From Caldilinea sp. CFX5 (GTDB taxonomy: Bacteria; Chloroflexota; Anaerolineae; Caldilineales; Caldilineaceae), in NCBI GenBank assembly GCA_021405325.1, contig QWII01000053.1:54582-118581 (forward strand): a DNA stretch of 64,000 bases, read 5' to 3'. The notes under the pieces are model-generated. The model did no database searches. It saw only the letters and a list, made by a program, of their open reading frames with translations, and was not told where the DNA came from. A program made the translations under genes and the position numbers. This document shows positions 43,350-50,968 of the stretch, one piece after another. Position 1 is the first letter of the stretch. Each line of letters starts with the position of its first letter.

Positions 43350-45026
43350 ATGGCAGAGTGTATCGGCACGGTCAAAGGTCCCGGCGAAACGCCCCACGAG
43401 TTCACCTTTATTGCCCCTGACCCGGAGCGCCGGGTGAAGCATGGCGAATTTGTCTATTACCTGACGGCCGTCGATGGTGAGGAACGGCAGATCATCGGGC
43501 GGGTGACAGCGCGCGAGTCGGTGAAGCTCTTCCCAGACAGCTTTATGGCCGATCCCACCGTCGCGCCGCGCCAGATTGCCGCGCTACTCGGCTATGACAG
43601 TGACGCCAACGAACTCTTTGAAATTACCGTGGCGGTGCTGGGTTATCACAGCGCGGCGATGGGGGATTTTATCAACCCGCGGGTGCCGCCGGCGGGCGGG
43701 TCGCCGGTTTATATTGCCGATGATGAGTTGCTCACCCAGGTTCTCAGCAAACGCAAACAGGGCGAACGGGGTGGCGCGCACCTGGGCAGTCTCCTCAGCC
43801 GCATGCCAGGGGCGGTGCCAGTGGCGCTCGATGTCAAAGGTTTTACCAGCACCCATCTCGCCATTATTGCCAGCACCGGCAGCGGTAAGAGTTATTTGGC
43901 CGGCGTGTTGCTCGAAGAGTTGATGATGCCCTATAACCGCGCCGCCGTCTTGATCATCGACCCCCACGGTGAATACAGCACCTTGCAAGAGATGCAAAAC
44001 CATGCCGTGTTCCGTGAAGGCAACTATAAACCGCGTGTTCGTATCTTCCGCCCCGACGACGTGCGTGTCCGCATCGACAGCCTAACCATTGCCGACCTAC
44101 GCTATCTACTGCCCAACCTCTCGGAGAAGATGCACTATCAACTGAGCCGCGCCTATGGCTATGCCCAGCGCAGTTTCAAGGGGGGCAGTTATACGTTGGA
44201 GCAGTTGCTCTACGCCGTGCGCCAGACTGCCGAAAGCAAAAAGAGCGGCGACGAAGAGGGCTTTGACAGCGAGGATGACCCGACCACCGGCGCGCTGGTC
44301 TGGCGGCTCCATGCCGTGCTGCACAACAGTCGCATCTTTAACGACTTTGAAAACCTGGAATTACAGGAACTCTTTGCCCCTGGTCAATGTACGGTGTTGC
44401 AACTCAACGAAGTCGATCAGCGTGAGCAGCAAGTCATCGCCGCCACCCTCCTGCGGCGCGTCTACCAGGCGCGCCTTGATACGACCAAAGGTAAAGTCGA
44501 ACGGGGTGACAAAGGACATATCCCTTTCCCCGTCTTCTGTCTGCTCGAAGAGGCGCACAACTACGCCCCTGCCGCCGCCGATGCCGTCAGCACGGAGGTA
44601 CTCAAGACTATTCTGAGCGAAGGGCGCAAATTTGGCGTGAGCGTCGGTCTCATCTCGCAGCGCCCCGGCAAACTCGACGCCGATGTGTTGAGCCAGTGTA
44701 TGACCCAGTGCATCATGCGTATTACCAACCCTATCGACCAGGACAAAATTGCCTCCTCCGTCGAAAGCGTGGGGCGCGACCTGCTCAAAGAGCTGTCCAG
44801 CTTGAGCAAAGGCCAGGTGATTGTGAGCGGCGCCAGTGTCAACACGCCGGTGATGCTGCGGGTGCGCACCCGCCTGACCAAACATGGCGGCCAGGACATC
44901 AATGCGCCCGAAGAGTGGTTCCAGTGGTTTGAACAAGGGGCGGTAAATGGCGCCGCACGGGAGGGCGCTCTCTTTGCCCGTCCTGAAGTCCAACGGGAGG
45001 AAGATGGAGATATTTTGTGGGCCTAA
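43350..45026 (+). CDS. herA: HerA-type hexameric DNA translocase ATPase
   Basis: The product has 558 residues. The N-terminal HAS-barrel reads IGTVKGPGETPHEFTF and IGRVTARES. The ATPase core has Walker A ASTGSGKSYLAGVL, a conserved AVLIIDPHGEYS, Walker B FCLLEEAHNYAP and the Arg/Gln region GLISQRPGKLD. HerA pumps DNA and works with the nuclease NurA in end resection; no NurA gene is visible here. ATG 43350 has GAGGAG 10 bases upstream; ATG 43329 is possible. It overlaps the Mug-type glycosylase gene by 10 bases, so both are co-expressed, suggesting a DNA repair unit. Confidence 0.9.
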   Translation: MAECIGTVKGPGETPHEFTFIAPDPERRVKHGEFVYYLTAVDGEERQIIGRVTARESVKLFPDSFMADPTVAPRQIAALLGYDSDANELFEITVAVLGYHSAAMGDFINPRVPPAGGSPVYIADDELLTQVLSKRKQGERGGAHLGSLLSRMPGAVPVALDVKGFTSTHLAIIASTGSGKSYLAGVLLEELMMPYNRAAVLIIDPHGEYSTLQEMQNHAVFREGNYKPRVRIFRPDDVRVRIDSLTIADLRYLLPNLSEKMHYQLSRAYGYAQRSFKGGSYTLEQLLYAVRQTAESKKSGDEEGFDSEDDPTTGALVWRLHAVLHNSRIFNDFENLELQELFAPGQCTVLQLNEVDQREQQVIAATLLRRVYQARLDTTKGKVERGDKGHIPFPVFCLLEEAHNYAPAAADAVSTEVLKTILSEGRKFGVSVGLISQRPGKLDADVLSQCMTQCIMRITNPIDQDKIASSVESVGRDLLKELSSLSKGQVIVSGASVNTPVMLRVRTRLTKHGGQDINAPEEWFQWFEQGAVNGAAREGALFARPEVQREEDGDILWA

Positions 45027-45598
45027 ACGCCAAACCAAGCCAGGCTGATCTGCTCGCCGCCAACAACAAAACGATTGGCGATGTGATCGGCCCCGGCTTA
45101 CGCGTCCTCTTCTGCGGCATCAACCCCGGTCTCTACTCCGGCTACACCGGTTATCACTTTGCCCGCCCCGGCAACCGCTTCTGGCCCACCTTGTATGCCG
45201 CCGGCTTTACAGATCGCCTGCTCAAGCCGGCTGAACAGCAGGAACTCCTCAACCATGGCTATGGCATCACCAACCTGGTCGAACGCGCCACCGCCACCGC
45301 GGCTGAGTTGACTGCCGCCGAACTATTGGCCGGTGGTCAACGGCTACAGGCCAAGGTGGAGCAGTACCAACCAAAGGTGCTGGCCGTTCTCGGCATTAGC
45401 GCCTATCGCACCGCCTTTCAACGTCCGCAAGCGCAGATGGGGGAACAGCCGGAAGGGATCGGGCCGGCGCGCCTTTGGGTGTTGCCAAACCCCAGTGGAT
45501 TGAACGCCCATTACACACCAGCCGATCTGGCGCGTGTTTTCCGTGGCTTTCGGGTGACGATTGATGGCGGCAGCAGTCGGGATGAAGGGCAAGCGTGA
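45017..45598 (+). CDS. mug: Mug-type G/U(T) mismatch-specific DNA glycosylase
   Basis: The 193-residue protein belongs to the uracil-DNA glycosylase superfamily, family 2. The first motif is CGINPGLYSGYTGYHFA with the catalytic Asn, followed by RPGNRFWPTLYAAG. The second motif NPSGLNAHY is the DNA-intercalating loop. It removes uracil or thymine opposite guanine. The start is GTG 45017 inside the last codons of herA. It is the last gene before a convergent operon. Confidence 0.92.
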   Translation: MGLNAKPSQADLLAANNKTIGDVIGPGLRVLFCGINPGLYSGYTGYHFARPGNRFWPTLYAAGFTDRLLKPAEQQELLNHGYGITNLVERATATAAELTAAELLAGGQRLQAKVEQYQPKVLAVLGISAYRTAFQRPQAQMGEQPEGIGPARLWVLPNPSGLNAHYTPADLARVFRGFRVTIDGGSSRDEGQA

Positions 45599-45664
45599 TC
45601 GCCATAGCTGCGGCTGATCTTGACCGCAATAACTATAATGCCTTTGTTATGGTTACAATCGGGA

Positions 45665-46756
45665 TTACAATTGGGCAAAAAAAGCGTGCACCCGCTCGAT
45701 AATTATCGCTGCTTCACCATCCGCCAGGGGACGGGGATCAAAGGCGACAATGCCCAGATTCGCCAGATGGGTGCGCGGATGGATCGGGGGCCGACCGGCG
45801 CGCAAAAAGGCGATGAACGCCTTGGCCTGCGCCGGCTCGACGACCACGGCGGCCCGTTCAATGCCCCGTCCCGCTTCATCGGCCAGCCGCTCGGTCTTGG
45901 CGACAGGGGCGAGGCCGGCCAATAGTTCATCGACCAGCGCGGTGCAGCGTTGTTGTTCGGCCTGCTGATCCCGCGCCACGTAGGCGGCCAGGGCAGTATA
46001 GAGACCGGCCAACGCCTCCTTGCCGATCTTCATCGGTCGTCCAATGCCGGCATCCTGGGCGCGACAGGCTTCGACCAGGTCGCGCCGCCCGGCCACAATG
46101 CCGGAGGTTGGCCCGCCAATCGCTTTGCCGCCGCTAAAGGTGACCAGCGCCGTGCCGCTGTTGACAAAGCGCGTCAGATCCTCTTCCGCCGCCGCGTCGA
46201 TCAAAAGTGGCACACCCTGCGCCTGACAAAGTTCGCTACAGCGTTGCAGCGAGAGCATCCCCTTCTGCACGGTGTGATGCGACTGCACATAGAGCAGCGC
46301 CGCCACCTGCGGGCCAAACGCTCCGGTCAAGTGCGCCTCGCTGACACTATTCACCGAACCAATTGCACGGGGCGCGCCGCCGGCCATGCGGATCAGTTGG
46401 GTGATGTCCGCGCCAAAATTGACCTGATGTCCAGCCTGAATCAGAATCTCGTTGGGATGGCCCAGCGCGTCGGGTAGCGCCTGGATGCGCGTCAAGTCCG
46501 TGCCGGTAATACAAGCCGCCACCATGAGCGCCACCCCAGCCGCCGCCCCGGTCGTCACCATTGCATCTTCGGCGTCGATTAGCTCGGCAAGCCGGCGCCC
46601 GACTGTGCGCTTCATCTGGTCAATTTCAATGTAACTGCCGCCGGCCACCGCCATCGCTGCCAGCACCTCATCGCTCAGCGTATTCACCCCCAACGCTGTC
46701 ATCCGCCCGCTGGCGTTGATCACGCGTGGTAGCTCCAGTTGCTCAAGCAGATCCAT
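45665..46756 (-). CDS. SelA/DgaE-like PLP-dependent lyase
   Basis: The 363-residue protein is related to selenocysteine synthase SelA but belongs to the metabolic branch that includes D-glucosaminate-6-phosphate ammonia-lyase (DgaE). Features are LPRVINASGRMTALG, VTTGAAAGVALMVAACI, and the PLP-Lys in TFSGGKAIGGPTSGI. These enzymes remove ammonia from aminosugar acid phosphates. GGAGG precedes ATG 46756. It ends a four-gene operon with a kinase, an amidohydrolase and an oxidoreductase, which strongly favours a catabolic role over tRNA-Sec charging. Confidence 0.85.
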   Translation of the reverse strand: MDLLEQLELPRVINASGRMTALGVNTLSDEVLAAMAVAGGSYIEIDQMKRTVGRRLAELIDAEDAMVTTGAAAGVALMVAACITGTDLTRIQALPDALGHPNEILIQAGHQVNFGADITQLIRMAGGAPRAIGSVNSVSEAHLTGAFGPQVAALLYVQSHHTVQKGMLSLQRCSELCQAQGVPLLIDAAAEEDLTRFVNSGTALVTFSGGKAIGGPTSGIVAGRRDLVEACRAQDAGIGRPMKIGKEALAGLYTALAAYVARDQQAEQQRCTALVDELLAGLAPVAKTERLADEAGRGIERAAVVVEPAQAKAFIAFLRAGRPPIHPRTHLANLGIVAFDPRPLADGEAAIIIERVHAFFAQL

Positions 46757-46770
46757 GATGATCCTCCATA

Positions 46771-46835
46771 GTTGGGTAGTTGATTGGTTCGTTGGTTGAG
46801 CTTGTCGAAACCAACGAACCAATCAACTACCCAAC
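46771..46835. repeat. 27-bp perfect inverted repeat with GAGCTTGTCGA loop
   Basis: Arms 46771-46797 and 46809-46835 pair perfectly and consist of GTTGGTT/AGTTGATT units. The loop with its closing pair reads TGAGCTTGTCGAA, as in the elements at 5792 and 14042. The right arm contains the TAG stop (46827-46829) of the kinase gene. Confidence 0.9.
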
Positions 46836-48215
46836 CAAACTTTGATAGAATTGCACTGCCGTCGGTTCCGGGTACACAAGCGGACCAGGGGTGGTCATCT
46901 GCGCCATCGCCGCGGCGACGGTAGGATACCAGCCGCTGCCCACGGCGGCGACCATGCCCACACCCAATAGCCCTGCCTCCGCCGTGCCAATTTCAATGGG
47001 GGCGCACAGGATCGCAGTGAGAACATGGAGAAAATGGCGATTTTGCACCGAGCCGCCTGTGGCGACAAAGCGCTGGGGGCGAATCCCGTCACGCATGGCT
47101 GCCTGCACAAGATCACGGACGCCAAAGGCAATCGCTTCCGCCAGGGCGCGATAGATCACCCCGTCGCCATAGCCGGCCTGCCGCGCCGCTTGCACCTGCT
47201 GCACCAACGCCGCTTCGGCGCCCGGCAAGCTGCGCCGGATGGCAAGCCCCTGCGCACCAGGCGCCACCTGCTCGGCCAACTGGCCCAGCACCCCATGCCG
47301 CGCCGCCATTGTCGGTAGATCAGGGCGCAGGATCTCGGCGGCAATATCAAATTGGGCGGAGGCGCTCGGTACATTGTTAACCCACGCCCACCGCTCCGGC
47401 GCCACGGTGTAACAAAAACAACCGGACAAAAGGCGCGGCCCATTCACGGCCCGGAAGACAAAGTTTGTGCCCAGGGTGAAACAGGCGTCGCCGGCTGCCA
47501 CCGCGCGTGTCCCCAGGTTAGCCGCCGCGCCATCATGCAGCCCGACGACAACAGGAATACCCGGCGGCAACCCAAGCGCAGCCGACGCGTCAGGCATCAA
47601 CCGACCAGCAACCTGGTGTGCCGGCAAGGTGACAGGGAAGGCGCGTTCCGGCAAGCCCGTCAGGGTAAGAATGGCTGGCGGCCAGGTTGCCGCCTCGACG
47701 CCGGAGGTGGGATCCGAAACCCAGCCGCCGGCCAGCCGGTAGACCAGATAGTTATGCAAGGCGCCGACCCGGTGGACCCGTCGCCACTCGGCCGGGTGGT
47801 GTTGACGTAGCCAGGCAATCATGGCGGCCATGCGCACACCGTAGCCAAAGGCAAAGGGATCTTGGTCGCCCCACAGCGCCGGATCATACGCTTGCTTAAG
47901 TTCCGGCGCGTCGCGATGCAAATGGCAATCGACCATCGGCCAGCAGGCTTGTCCCTCTTCATTCAGACAGATGCCAAACTGGGCGCGACAAGAGATGCCG
48001 ATGGCGGCGGGGCGGACTGGCGCCGGTAACTGCGTATTGGCGCTCTGCACGGCATCACAAAGCGCCTGCCAGAAAGCCGGTAACATGGTGTCACGGTTCG
48101 GCTGGATGGCGCGCGTATAGGCTCGCCCCGTCGCCACCAGTTGTCCTGTTGGATCGATATAGGCGGCCTTGCACCAGGAGGAGCCAACATCAATCGCCAG
48201 CACTAGCTCGCTCAT
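46827..48215 (-). CDS. FGGY family carbohydrate kinase
   Basis: The product has 462 residues. The first phosphate loop reads LAIDVGSSWCKAAYID, the catalytic base lies in VVVGLHDGAAANLG, and ATP contacts are seen in ATGGSVQNRHFLHVL. FGGY kinases phosphorylate sugars, polyols or sugar acids. ATG 48215 is 8 bases after the stop of the amidohydrolase gene. In this operon the likely substrate is a deacetylated aminosugar acid such as D-glucosaminate, giving the 6-phosphate used by the DgaE-like lyase (inference). Confidence 0.88.
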   Translation of the reverse strand: MSELVLAIDVGSSWCKAAYIDPTGQLVATGRAYTRAIQPNRDTMLPAFWQALCDAVQSANTQLPAPVRPAAIGISCRAQFGICLNEEGQACWPMVDCHLHRDAPELKQAYDPALWGDQDPFAFGYGVRMAAMIAWLRQHHPAEWRRVHRVGALHNYLVYRLAGGWVSDPTSGVEAATWPPAILTLTGLPERAFPVTLPAHQVAGRLMPDASAALGLPPGIPVVVGLHDGAAANLGTRAVAAGDACFTLGTNFVFRAVNGPRLLSGCFCYTVAPERWAWVNNVPSASAQFDIAAEILRPDLPTMAARHGVLGQLAEQVAPGAQGLAIRRSLPGAEAALVQQVQAARQAGYGDGVIYRALAEAIAFGVRDLVQAAMRDGIRPQRFVATGGSVQNRHFLHVLTAILCAPIEIGTAEAGLLGVGMVAAVGSGWYPTVAAAMAQMTTPGPLVYPEPTAVQFYQSLVG

Positions 48216-48223
48216 GACGCGGT

Positions 48224-49387
48224 TCACTCTTCGCTTGCCGGCTGTTTCACCACCTGGCCGGCCCGCACGGTATAGCGGACTGCCAGTTGTTGCCGCGCAA
48301 TTTCTGTCTGTCGCTCACTGTCGGTCAGGGGGAATTCGCCTTCGACGACGCGGAAGATGGTGATGTCCGCTGTGCGCCCGCTCTGTAATGAACCAATTTC
48401 ATCATCGCGGCCCATCAACTGCGCCGGCGACCAGGTGCTGAGGCGAACGACTTCGGGCAGCGTCAAGCCCAAGTGGAGAAACTTTGCCATCGTCGTCCCC
48501 ATGTCATAGACCGGCCCGCGCAAACAACCCTGATGGAGATCGGTGGAGATGGCGTGGAGGGGCAAACCGGCATCCAGCGCCGGGCGGGCCGTGGCAAAGG
48601 CAAAGCTGGCCGAGCCGTGGCCAATATCAAATTTCACCCCCCGGTCGATGGCGGCCAAGGTCGCGGGCAGCGGTTTGCGGTCGCGGCCAAGCAAACCGCC
48701 ATATTTGCCATGCCAGCAATGGGTCACAATATCGCCCTCGCCCAGCAGTTCCAGAACATCCTCAATGACCGGCGGCGCATTGCCGATATGCACCATCAAC
48801 CCCGTGCCGGCGAGGCGCGCCGCCTGACGGGCCAGTTTGACCGGCGTGATGCCCAGGTTGCCGCAGTGGGTCTGGCTGGCTAAGACTTTAATGCCCAGAC
48901 AGCGCCCGGCGGCAGCTTCCCGTTCGGCCAGCGCAATCGTCTGCCCCTGATTAAAATTGCTCCACTCACCGTGGCGGGGGCCTTCAATCGGGCGCAGCGA
49001 GATATTCAAGAAGGCGAGCACCCGTGTGGCGGCCACGTTGATCACCTCATCACGAAAGGCCGCCCAGTTGCCGGCGCCGGTGGTGCCGGCATCGACCACC
49101 GTGGTGACGCCGGTGGCAATGCCCGCTTCGTGATCCGCATGAACGCCATTGATCCCCGCCGCCGCATAGACATGGGCATGAAGATCAATCCAGCCGGGAC
49201 TGGCGACACAACCGGTTGCATCGATGACCGTGGCGCCGTTCTGTTCCGGGTAGTGACCAATGCCGACAATCTTGTCACCGTTGACGGCAAGATCGGCAAC
49301 TTGATCGATCTGCTGGGCAGGGTCGATGACACGAGCGCCACGGATGAGCAACGTGGGCGCGGCTTGAGCAGTCATTGATTGGGACAT
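48224..49387 (-). CDS. Amidohydrolase/deacetylase family metallohydrolase
   Basis: The product has 387 residues. It begins LLIRGARVIDPAQQID, typical of the amidohydrolase superfamily, with the metal HxH in WIDLHAHVYAA, a metal Lys/Cys region GIKVLASQTHCGN, His residues in MVHIGNAPP and THCWHGK, and the last Asp in AISTDLHQG. The closest type I recognise is the EF_0837-like group, often linked with SelA-like genes. It probably removes an acetyl or similar acyl group from an aminosugar acid. It lies between the oxidoreductase and kinase genes. Confidence 0.86.
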   Translation of the reverse strand: MSQSMTAQAAPTLLIRGARVIDPAQQIDQVADLAVNGDKIVGIGHYPEQNGATVIDATGCVASPGWIDLHAHVYAAAGINGVHADHEAGIATGVTTVVDAGTTGAGNWAAFRDEVINVAATRVLAFLNISLRPIEGPRHGEWSNFNQGQTIALAEREAAAGRCLGIKVLASQTHCGNLGITPVKLARQAARLAGTGLMVHIGNAPPVIEDVLELLGEGDIVTHCWHGKYGGLLGRDRKPLPATLAAIDRGVKFDIGHGSASFAFATARPALDAGLPLHAISTDLHQGCLRGPVYDMGTTMAKFLHLGLTLPEVVRLSTWSPAQLMGRDDEIGSLQSGRTADITIFRVVEGEFPLTDSERQTEIARQQLAVRYTVRAGQVVKQPASEE

Positions 49388-49443
49388 GGGTAAAATCTCC
49401 GTGCTTCTTCCTATCGTGTGATTTAAAATTCTTGTTCGTTCGC

Positions 49444-50673
49444 TCAGTAATCCAGAGTGGTCGTCATTTCATATTTGCATCCGCTTTGCGACGATTCGAG
49501 CGTGCCGACCATCATCTCCGTGATGTGCAGCCCCCAATCGACATTGACCAGCGGCTCCCGCTCTTCGACGATGCAGTCAATCAAATGCTGGGTAGAAGCA
49601 TGATAATAGTTAAAGGCGCCGGGCGTTGGTTGCGGCCACTTGGCTTTGCTACGGTCGCCGCGCAGGGGGATGTGATACCAGCCGTCGTCATCAAGGTGGG
49701 GCAGCAGTTCCTTGCGGTTGGAGATGATCGACGCCGTGTAGCCGGCGCCAAAGATCAGGTTGCCCTCAGTGCCGAAAATTTGCAAGGCGCCGCCACCACT
49801 GCCGGGCAGAACCGGATGAAAGATGCGGCCAACGTGGCAGGCGCCCACCGCGCCGCCGGCCATTTCATAGAGCGAATAGGCATTGTCTATTGCCTCCATA
49901 CGCACCTGTTTTGTGCGGGGCAGATTGATCACCACATCCCAATAGTTAGCGTTGTCGGGGTCGGTGGCCTGGCTGAGAAATTCGTCATACTTCTCTTCGG
50001 GGACGATAAAGTGATCGGCCACCTTGATCTGCGTCTGAGCCATCACACTCTTACACGCGCCCAAGACGCAGACGATATTGGCCGGCGCGTAGGGCAGATC
50101 AAAGAGAAAGCCGCCGCTGTCCTTGGCATAAAAGGCCGCCTGCCCATACGGGTTGCTGCCCAGCGCCGGGCCATAGCTGGTGGGGCCGGTGGCGCCCAGG
50201 GAAAACCAGAGAATATCGCCCAGCACCCCCTGGCGCACGAGATCACGCAAGTGGGCCATATCCGGGTCGAGCGGCGACTGGGAACTGGGTTCAATGATCG
50301 CTTTGAGACCGGCTTTGCGCACGGCGTCGGCAATGGTGCGGGCGTCGGCCAGGGTGGTTGCCATCGGCTTTTGCAGCAAAAAGTGCTTGCCCGCGGCAAT
50401 CGCCTTGAGCGCAAAGGCGACATGGGTGCCGGGCGCAGTGAGAATGAAGACGGCGTCAAGCGCCGCTTGCTCGATCATGGCGTCGTAATCCTGGTAGGTC
50501 TCTTTGGCGCCAAAGAGCCGTTGACAGGCCGCCGTGCGCGCGGCAACACGGTCACAGACCGCAGTCAATTCGACATTCGGCATCTTCATCAAATAGGGCA
50601 GGTAGTAGGCCGTGGCGACCACGCCACAGCCAACCACGCCTACTTTAACAGGTCGGTTGGTTGCTTGACTCAT
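49444..50673 (-). CDS. Gfo/Idh/MocA family oxidoreductase
   Basis: The product has 409 residues, somewhat longer than average. The Rossmann fold is VKVGVVGCGVVATAYYLPYL, the catalytic Lys is in LLQKPMATTLADA (QKP instead of EKP), and a His is found in YHASTQHLIDCI. ATG 50673 is chosen because the frame before it has no coding character. A promoter at 50719-50747 drives it. As the first gene of the operon it may oxidise the free sugar to its acid, the substrate of the deacetylase (inference). Confidence 0.87.
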   Translation of the reverse strand: MSQATNRPVKVGVVGCGVVATAYYLPYLMKMPNVELTAVCDRVAARTAACQRLFGAKETYQDYDAMIEQAALDAVFILTAPGTHVAFALKAIAAGKHFLLQKPMATTLADARTIADAVRKAGLKAIIEPSSQSPLDPDMAHLRDLVRQGVLGDILWFSLGATGPTSYGPALGSNPYGQAAFYAKDSGGFLFDLPYAPANIVCVLGACKSVMAQTQIKVADHFIVPEEKYDEFLSQATDPDNANYWDVVINLPRTKQVRMEAIDNAYSLYEMAGGAVGACHVGRIFHPVLPGSGGGALQIFGTEGNLIFGAGYTASIISNRKELLPHLDDDGWYHIPLRGDRSKAKWPQPTPGAFNYYHASTQHLIDCIVEEREPLVNVDWGLHITEMMVGTLESSQSGCKYEMTTTLDY

Positions 50674-50718
50674 ACGAATCGCTATCCTTCTTTGCAGCGG
50701 AGCTTGTTTCGGGTGGAG

Positions 50719-50747
50719 ATCGTAACAGAAGAGGAAGGGGGCGTCAA
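50719..50747 (-). promoter_or_regulatory. Promoter TTGACG-17-TACGAT of the aminosugar-acid operon
   Basis: On the minus strand TTGACG (50747-50742) and TACGAT (50724-50719) are 17 bases apart. The start near 50712 leaves a leader of about 40 bases before ATG 50673. Confidence 0.5.
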
Positions 50748-50787
50748 GCGAATAAAACTTAAAACCCACCCGTCGCCCTGCGCCTGC

Positions 50788-50816
50788 TTGACAAATAACG
50801 TCAATTGCTAGACAAT
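50788..50816 (+). promoter_or_regulatory. Promoter TTGACA-17-GACAAT with TTGAC-N7-GTCAA symmetry
   Basis: TTGACA (50788-50793), a 17-base spacer and GACAAT (50811-50816) form a good promoter for the export locus. TTGAC (50788-50792) and GTCAA (50800-50804) form a symmetric site over the -35 box that a dimeric regulator could use. Transcription should start near 50823, exactly at an ATG. Confidence 0.55.
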
Positions 50817-50822
50817 CAGCGT

Positions 50823-50951
50823 ATGAAAAACGCAAAGAAACCAACGATTCTTCCCACAACGCCTATCCCGCTCGATTTCCTGCCCCAACTGATCGGGATG
50901 GGCCTACTTTGCCAATCCGCCGGCCGGCCAACGGCCTTTCCTGCGTGGTAA
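50823..50951 (+). CDS. Possible leaderless 42-residue peptide upstream of the C39 exporter
   Basis: This small open frame starts at the predicted transcription start and ends at TAA 50949-50951, 17 bases before the C39-ABC gene. The peptide begins MKNAKKPTILPTTPIPLDF and continues LPQLIGMGLLCQSAG to a Trp end. It is Pro-rich, with one Cys and no classic Gly-Gly leader. It has no ribosome binding site, so it would be translated as a leaderless message. It could be a precursor or leader peptide, or a chance frame in the 5' leader. Confidence 0.3.
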   Translation: MKNAKKPTILPTTPIPLDFLPQLIGMGLLCQSAGRPTAFPAW

Positions 50952-50968
50952 CCCGCCCTAAAGATCCC

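Noticed and set aside
45665..46756. Selenocysteine synthase SelA for the Sec formate dehydrogenase
   Set aside because: The protein is shorter than SelA and sits in a catabolic operon with kinase and deacetylase; it fits the DgaE-like branch better.
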